Assembly: GCA_030544235.1 (NCBI GenBank)
Contig: CM060463.1
Location: forward strand, 22,004,190-22,068,189
Direction of reading: 5' to 3'
Length of the DNA: 64,000 bases
Source of the DNA: Lepturacanthus savala
Taxonomy: Eukaryota; Chordata; Actinopteri; Scombriformes; Trichiuridae
A program made the translations under genes and the position numbers. A model generated the notes under the pieces. It had not been told where the DNA came from, made no database searches, and saw nothing but the letters and a program-made list of their open reading frames with translations. Of this stretch, positions 57,550 to 64,000 are shown one piece after another; the first letter of the stretch is position 1; each line of letters begins with the position of its first letter.

Positions 57550-59479
57550 GTATTGTCCAAATCAGCATTTCTTGTTGCCGCGCTGCCAGGGTAAGATAAG
57601 TGGAAGTAGTAGGTGGCCCAAGAGAGCACAGGAATGGACTGCAGCCAACAGGCCTATATTTCTTAAGTTTTTAAATAATGATTTTCAATCAAGTGGAAGG
57701 AAGGTTGGCCCTAATAGCCCTAAATTTAGAAAACAGTTACGCCAAACAGAGAAAAAGGGGGGCATGAGAACTTTAACACGCAGCTGTAAGTATAAAACTC
57801 TCTTTGAGGCTGGTTTGGTCCGATGTCTGACTCTTTTTTAACCAGAATCCGTGCTTCTAATTCATCACTTTTTAGCAGCTGGAGTCTAAGAGGGAGAAGA
57901 TATGAGGGAAAGAAATGTGGTCGGACCCGCAGGTGAAAGTCAGAGCTTTCTGCGAACTTTGGCTCATTCATCTCTATGTGTAACAGTATGACTTTGGAAA
58001 CTAATTCTGTCCCTCTGCTTTAATCAATAATCTTAACTAGATGTGCTTAAAAAAAACGTGGGTGCTGTTCTTTCAGCATGTCAGTTAAAACCCATCCTGT
58101 TGGTGCTTTTTTAGATAATACATGACAGCCTTCATTGTCTCCCTTTAGTGGACGTACTCATATATTTCTACACTCAACTTTCTTGTGGTAATTATGAAAT
58201 GTCTGCTATTCATTGGCGATGCCAAAGAGGAAAAGAGAATGGGAAGACTAACACTTTTTTTGTCAGATTTATTCAATGTCAGGACCGCAAGAAACACTAG
58301 TGCACATACTGTGTATTTTTAGACCAACAGCTCTTTTCAGCAGTCACCCCTCTTGCCTTCATTAGCCACCCCTGCTTCATTTCCAGTCCCATATTCAATC
58401 ATCCAGTTCATTAATAGGCTCATAGCTCACACTACAGGAACAAGAGTACTTTGCTGGATCAATGATTATAGTCATATTAACAGCAATTTATCTGAAGTGA
58501 CTTTGCTAAAGATGTCAATGGGTCAATTTCCAATTACATTGTTGAATTAGTATCAAACTGCATTTCACAAATACAACAACTGTTTTGCGAATCTGCACAT
58601 TAAGAGATGTTGCCCTTTTCAATCACTCGACCTTCACCTTCAAGTGAATGCGAACTGTTCAGCATATTCTGCGCTACACTTGCAGAGAAGATGTCAAGCT
58701 TTACTCATTCAGATGTAAATTGAAATTCTAGTCTCACCGTGCATCACGTGTTTAAGACGCCTGACGGTGTTACATTTCTGTGCACAGAAACACGTTGCAA
58801 AGAGACAAGACCAGGCTGCTTGACATTCCAGACCAAAAGATACCATGGTCAAATCATTACTCAGGAATTTCAAACACCTCTACGGATGCCCCTGTGTAAT
58901 TTATTCAACTCATCTATTGAAAACAAAACTGCTCCACGACTCATCTTGAACAAGTAAAACCCCTGATTATTTTTTTCCAATCACTGTTTTTAAATACATG
59001 CTCCACTTTAGACACTTTATACCTTTCAGCTCTCTCTTAAGCTTTCTAAAACCATTAACTGCAGGAACAAATGATCACTTTACATGAGATTTCACAAAAG
59101 AACCACTGTGTTAGTTTAACAGTGCACATCTACTCTAGTTATCAGTCTAACACAAAAGGTTCTATAATAATAAAAACCCTTGGAAAACTCACCAAATGCA
59201 TTTATTGTTGAGAATGTGGCCAAGAAATATAATGAAATACCTGCCAGTGCCATTTCAAAATAAGAAAAATACAAAAAATACTACATTGATCTTTCAAAGG
59301 CTTTTCATACCGATAATCGTAGCCTCCCTTGGTAAGACACACAATATGCATAATACATTTAACAACAGCTGACCAGAATCATCTAGCGTTTCAAATCCAC
59401 ATGGCATGTGGGCCAACTGCTCCTTTCTTGTTGCATCTGTTTCATCTCCAACAGTTGTCGTCCTCCCTAAGCCCCAAAC

Positions 59480-61015
59480 TTGACATTTTTGATGGAATCC
59501 AGTAATTCCTATTAACTATTCTAAATTATATTAAGCGTGTCTGCTTGTCTTGAGCTATGGAGTACCATGACTGCTGTCCTCCAGGCTTCCCTGTGAATAG
59601 ATGTACCAAGATATTTTCCTGTGTGAGCTTGATACTTGACACCCACAAGTCCCATACAAAACAATGCAATACAACTCAAAACTCACAAAACAATATAAAA
59701 CAGCAAAGAATCTTATATTACATCTCCAGATATATGACTGTGGATATAGGGTAGCAGAAGTGGGAGAATAAAAAGAGGGAGTGGAAAAAAAGAGAGCTTG
59801 GGGGTTAACATGCTCAAAATAGACACAAAATGGAGACCAGGTCACATAAAAACATTCAGGTTTCCCACAGGGGCTGAATTTAAGTGTTTAAGGTAGTGTA
59901 ATAAGTCTTTGACCCAATGACTGTAAAGGATAGAACAGTATTTTTCCAATTGAGAAAAAATGGCCCATTTAGCCAAACGAGTAGCATATGCTACTGTGTC
60001 TGATTTGGTTCATGATTGAGAACATCCCACCAGCAGAATACCACACATACACCTAAGTTTATAAGCATGTTCAAATTCCTAAAAACAAAAAAAAAAAAAA
60101 CATGGATCGCCAGAAATCTGACAGTTTGGAATATGAAGGAAATTGATAGAATAAAGTTAGTGGTTCCAGTTTACAGAGAGGGGCAGGAAGGGTCAGTATT
60201 ATGAAATATCCAAGTTTAGCCTTAGACCAATGCATGCAATGAACTAATTTAAACTGAATCAGGCAGTGCCCTGTACCAAAAGAGGAGTGGATTATTCTGT
60301 TCTATTTAGAATAGAATTCTATGTCCCCTCATCAAATTCTTCCCTCAGGTCTTCATCCATAGTGCCTTGAAATGAGTTGGTGGTTTCAGGAGGTTATTAA
60401 TGGCACCATATATAATTGAAATTATAGCCTTGGAAACCTTATTAAAGCAAGCTTGATCACCGTAACTCTTGGATGCCAGTAACAGGGGCATGATTTTTTT
60501 TCATCCACTGTTTAAAACCAACTCCTTATATTCTTCCAAAAAAATCTTTCTTGGGTATATTATATTTAAATATCAGCTGCTCGATGGAAAGTAACTTTTT
60601 CCCATCAAACAGGACCTCCTTTAACATTATTCCTGTTCTCATCCAATTTTCCACACAATTGATTTTTTTTAGAATTTTTCAACAATTCATCACACCATAT
60701 TGACAACCCTTAGGGATTCATGTTACAGATCTGATGAGCACTTCTCCGGCTGCATCTAGTAAATGTCAGAAAAGAGTTTCTATAAAATATATCTCCTCCT
60801 GTCTGAGTAAGGGAAGGCTGCATTGAGAAAGGCTCCACCAGCTCTTTCTCCATTGTTATCCAAGCAGGAGCACAGGTCTCCGCTACATTTGATTTAGATC
60901 ATTGACTGGGTGAGAAGGCATAATGGTAGCAGATTATTGTACCATCCACATATCCGCCAGACCAAGCTCCTCTAAAATGGAATCGATAGCTATCTGAGAC
61001 TTCTGAATGTACCTT
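59480..61015 (-). pseudogene. L1-clade LINE relic, ORF2 C-terminal part and 3'UTR
   Basis: Read on the minus strand with frameshifts and stops, fragments recall the C-terminal part of fish L1-type ORF2: AWITMEKELVEPFS, then FKYNIPKKDFF, then FKLVHCMHWSKAKLGYF, then VAYATRLAKWAIFSQLEKY, in the order seen in intact elements. The remaining 59480-59800 would be its 3'UTR. It is heavily mutated, so inactive and old. Endonuclease and catalytic reverse-transcriptase motifs are not present. Confidence 0.65.
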
Positions 61016-62655
61016 GATATACCTGAATCACCCGATCTATCTATTGTGGTATATTTACTGACTTTTTAATTAGGGATCAGGACACAGTGTCTTACATGTT
61101 AACAAGAGCAATTTCCACCTCATGAAGTGTATTTTCCTACATTTTAACATTGACTCATGTCTTTCCTCCATTGTCACTGTGTCATTCAGCTTGAATGATG
61201 GAACTCGCCACACACAGTCTAACATTCATTACCTCTAACGCGGCCGTATCTGTATGCAAGCTTGTATTGTCAACTAAAAATATCACAGCTGTACATGTTG
61301 TACAGTCCGTATATTTAAAGGACTCATAAACTTGTGAATGAAAGCAGGGGAGGGGGTGAAAGGGTTGTCTGATGGTTTATTTTTTTCATGAGACAGAACT
61401 GTAAAAATGTCAATTAGAGGTTAAATGGTAGCCATTAAATGCAGTCTTGTTTCTGGGGCTTAATTGAAGAGTTGCATCAGTGAAATGGCTTGTTCCCAAA
61501 CACACACTCTGCCTCATTTATTTTTCAGTGCTGATGAAATTTTAATTGCACATTAATAACATTTGGCTCAATGCCGGGGAGAGAAGGTGTGATCCAGAAT
61601 GTCTATATCTCCAGTCACCCCATCCTGGACCTTTAGGAGATATAACCTTCCCCAAAGTACACATAGGCAGCAGTGCTCGCTCTCAGATGAGACACATTTC
61701 ATGTCAAAGCAGCAAGTGAAGAAACACCATGTGCAGCATTTGATCTCTTTGAGTTTTGAGGTGTGACTGGAATGTTTTAGGCCCACTTGATTCTGCACCT
61801 CTACCATTTGTCTGCCTACTAATTTATTTAACATAACAATATGCACTCCTAGAAACACAGGAAAAACGTTCAGGTAAACACTTCATCAATAAAAGATAAG
61901 GCCTTGTTGATACAGAGCAGTATGTGCCAAATGCCTGTCATTGTTTTTAGCCCAATGGGAGGAAAAGACAAGTGGGTTGTGAATGATACCAGCCTATGTA
62001 ATACAACATGTCTCAGTATGCCTGAGCTCAGTACTCCCTAAGGTGCAGTTCAGTCTCATAGGGATGACTGTTGCCCTATAAATCACTCCCCCAGAGGGTT
62101 TGACATCAAAATGGTCAACATTGTAAAGGCTTAAAATAGCTAAATTCAAAAGCTCTCAGTACCTACATTAGAAGCGATGACCACACAGTTTCTTGGCAGT
62201 AGAGTAGGTTTGGCTATTTCACTGAAAACATTTCAGTATCTGTGTTTTTGTCTGCGCTCCCTTGCTGGGTTTTGATAGTTGGCGTCAGTCAAAAGAGGTG
62301 ATTATATGAACCAGTCATAATGAAGTAATACCAGAATTATCTGCTGCGAGTCGGTCGAGGGGGCTGTTTGCTTATGTTGCCAGTTCAGTCAACCATGTAT
62401 AACTAGCTACTTTGAACTTAAACATTCATTGTTACTTATGAATATTGTTATAGATGTATGATTATATATGTAGTGTATGTTACTGATAAATACATTTCAA
62501 GCCAACCATTTTGGGTCAGTATCAGTTAACTCTTTAATGCCTTGCTTTGGTTTTAACATTCCAAGCAAAAGCAACATCTCATAACTTAGAAAAAGAGAAG
62601 ACAAACATTTGTTTTGACATATTGTACATTTATAATACACTGATATATCATATTA

Positions 62656-62760
62656 GGCTGGCGACCATCTGGGGTGTATCCCTCCCACAGCCTCTCGCTT
62701 GTAATGTGCTGGGATTGGCTCCAGCAGACCCCTGTGGCCCTAATGAGGAATAAGTGGGTA
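62656..62760 (+). mobile_element. SINE 3' fragment
   Basis: Matches the last third of the full SINE (GGCTGGCGACCATCTGGGG, then GGCTCCAGCAGACCCC and TAATGAGGAATAAG). No tail repeat remains. Confidence 0.78.
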
Positions 62761-64000
62761 TATTGTTAGACACTGTGTTTACACACACACATAGATGCCA
62801 TCTCTACACTGCTGTCAATTGGAGCCATGGAGCCGCCATCTTGGGAGGGGCAATTTTAGATCAAATGCTCTAAAATATGTACATTTCTCAACTGGTTTCA
62901 ATTAGTAGGTTTCATAATTAAGGCTTTATGATCATTTTTTTCATGTTTTGAATGTAGTATTTGTCTTTCTGTCAGTCCCCCCAAATGCTTCCTTGTCTCC
63001 CTCCCTCCTCAGTTTTTCAGTCCCCCTCTCGCTGGGTCTTTCTACTGAAGATATGTCAATGTTTTCTTGGTTGGTTGAAAACTGAGTTTCCCCTCCCAAG
63101 ATTTTGCTTATTTAACCTTTATTTACCTAGAAAATCATTAAGAACAATTTATTTAATTGTTTTACAATACAGTTTTTCAGTAAAAATACTGGTGTTCTTA
63201 AAGTTTCTGTTGGGTTTCACAGTATAAATAATCTTTTGCTTGCATTTTGCTTCCGGGGGATGTGTCTGATACTCGGACACTGTGGGAATTTGAATTCCTA
63301 TCTCCTAAAAGCCTTGCAGCACTCTCTACACTCACTGAAGCTTGGGCCCAGAACAGGAAACTGAGCTATAAAAACTGACACTTAGTTCTTTTGCCTTGGC
63401 AGAGGCCGTTTGAACTAATTGCATGGAAACTCTCCTCTCAGTGAGCCAAAGACAGCCATGACTCGAGGCAGTTAACTGAACTTCTTACCGCACATCAGAT
63501 ATGCCCAGTTGACTTCACTGTTGATTTGTTGTTTGTGAAGAGAGATTACGCTGCACGCTCGCCTCTTTGCGGAGTCAGGGTGGAATGATCCGCTGTGCTC
63601 TTTTACCTGCGGCACATTAACTCCATAGCCCACGGCCTAACAGACCACTTTTTCTAAGAATGGGAGGAAATCGATGGCAAAGACATTAAGATGTAAGACA
63701 AGCTGAGTTGAGTGAGGACACACCCTGACCAGCTATTAGAGACGTGTGACTTCCCACGGACCGCTGCCTGCTGACATCTCTGTATGCAGGAGTGCACCCA
63801 CTCATGCTAACCTCCGGAGCTGTATCACAGGGAGGGCAGGGAGATGCAGCATTACAGTCACTATGATTTTATAGTCTCTGTTGTTATTTTCAGCGGTGGC
63901 TCCAAGTAATAGGGCACTGACTTTCCTCTGTCTCTCCTCTGTGTGTGCATGTGTGTGTGTGTATATGCTAATAACCAGGCATGGGATTATCCAACAGGGT

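Larger units (their letters stand above)
57550..64000 (+). other. kcnb1: kcnb1 first coding intron (partial)
   Basis: Non-coding to the window edge. It contains an antisense L1-like LINE relic (59480-61015) and a SINE 3' fragment (62656-62760). The 63240-63720 stretch looks repeat-free and may be regulatory. No further channel exon found. Confidence 0.75.

Noticed and set aside
1..64000. CRISPR arrays, operons or other prokaryote-type systems
   Set aside because: No direct-repeat and spacer pattern; genes are intron-split and separately promoted. Tandem repeats are di- or trinucleotide microsatellites.

Overview
The window is genomic DNA of a ray-finned (teleost) fish. It has intron-split vertebrate genes with GT/AG junctions, many long (GT)n, (AT)n and (CT)n microsatellites, and fish-type transposon debris: hAT, Tc1/mariner-like and piggyBac-like MITEs, a tRNA-headed SINE and non-LTR retrotransposons. 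Most of the sequence is intron or intergenic. Four real protein-coding genes can be supported.

Layout. (1) 1-19483, minus strand: the first two coding exons of srgap3 (srGAP family F-BAR/RhoGAP protein), at 19483-19420 and 4754-4559. They are separated by a 14.7 kb intron, and the gene continues off the left edge. (2) 19484-29090: about 9.6 kb between the divergent srgap3 and thumpd3 promoters, holding microsatellites, a hAT element nested in a Tc1-like element, a SINE and a small hAT MITE. (3) 29629-40942, plus strand: complete thumpd3 (THUMP-domain tRNA guanine-N2 methyltransferase), nine coding exons, 492 codons plus stop. (4) 41262-43348: a young, 5'-truncated RTE/L2-like LINE with an open reverse-transcriptase frame and a 13-bp target-site duplication, inserted about 45-60 bp past the thumpd3 poly(A) signal. 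(5) 44570-52573, plus strand: complete ptgis (prostacyclin synthase, CYP8A1), ten coding exons, 486 codons plus stop. (6) 52574-56891: intergenic DNA with several MITEs, then a GC-richer promoter region. (7) 56995-57549, plus strand: the first coding exon of a Kv2 potassium channel, kcnb1 by neighbourhood. The remaining 6.4 kb is its first large intron, which contains an antisense L1-like LINE relic, and the gene runs off the right edge.

The four genes are not an operon or pathway; each is an independent transcription unit. In human, SRGAP3-THUMPD3 lie head to head on 3p25 and PTGIS-KCNB1 are neighbours on 20q13, so the window joins two blocks that are separate in human. The junction lies between the end of thumpd3 and ptgis, about 41-44.5 kb. 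I reconstructed every exon by hand: all junctions have GT/AG ends, and the summed lengths keep frame (1479 bp for thumpd3, 1461 bp for ptgis).

I found no CRISPR array, no bacterial-type system and no convincing new gene. The most interesting signals are the LINE at the thumpd3 3' end, a (TG)12 tract replacing the pyrimidine tract at a ptgis splice acceptor, a second copy of sequence spanning the thumpd3 exon-2 boundary, nested transposons, and several perfect hairpins.
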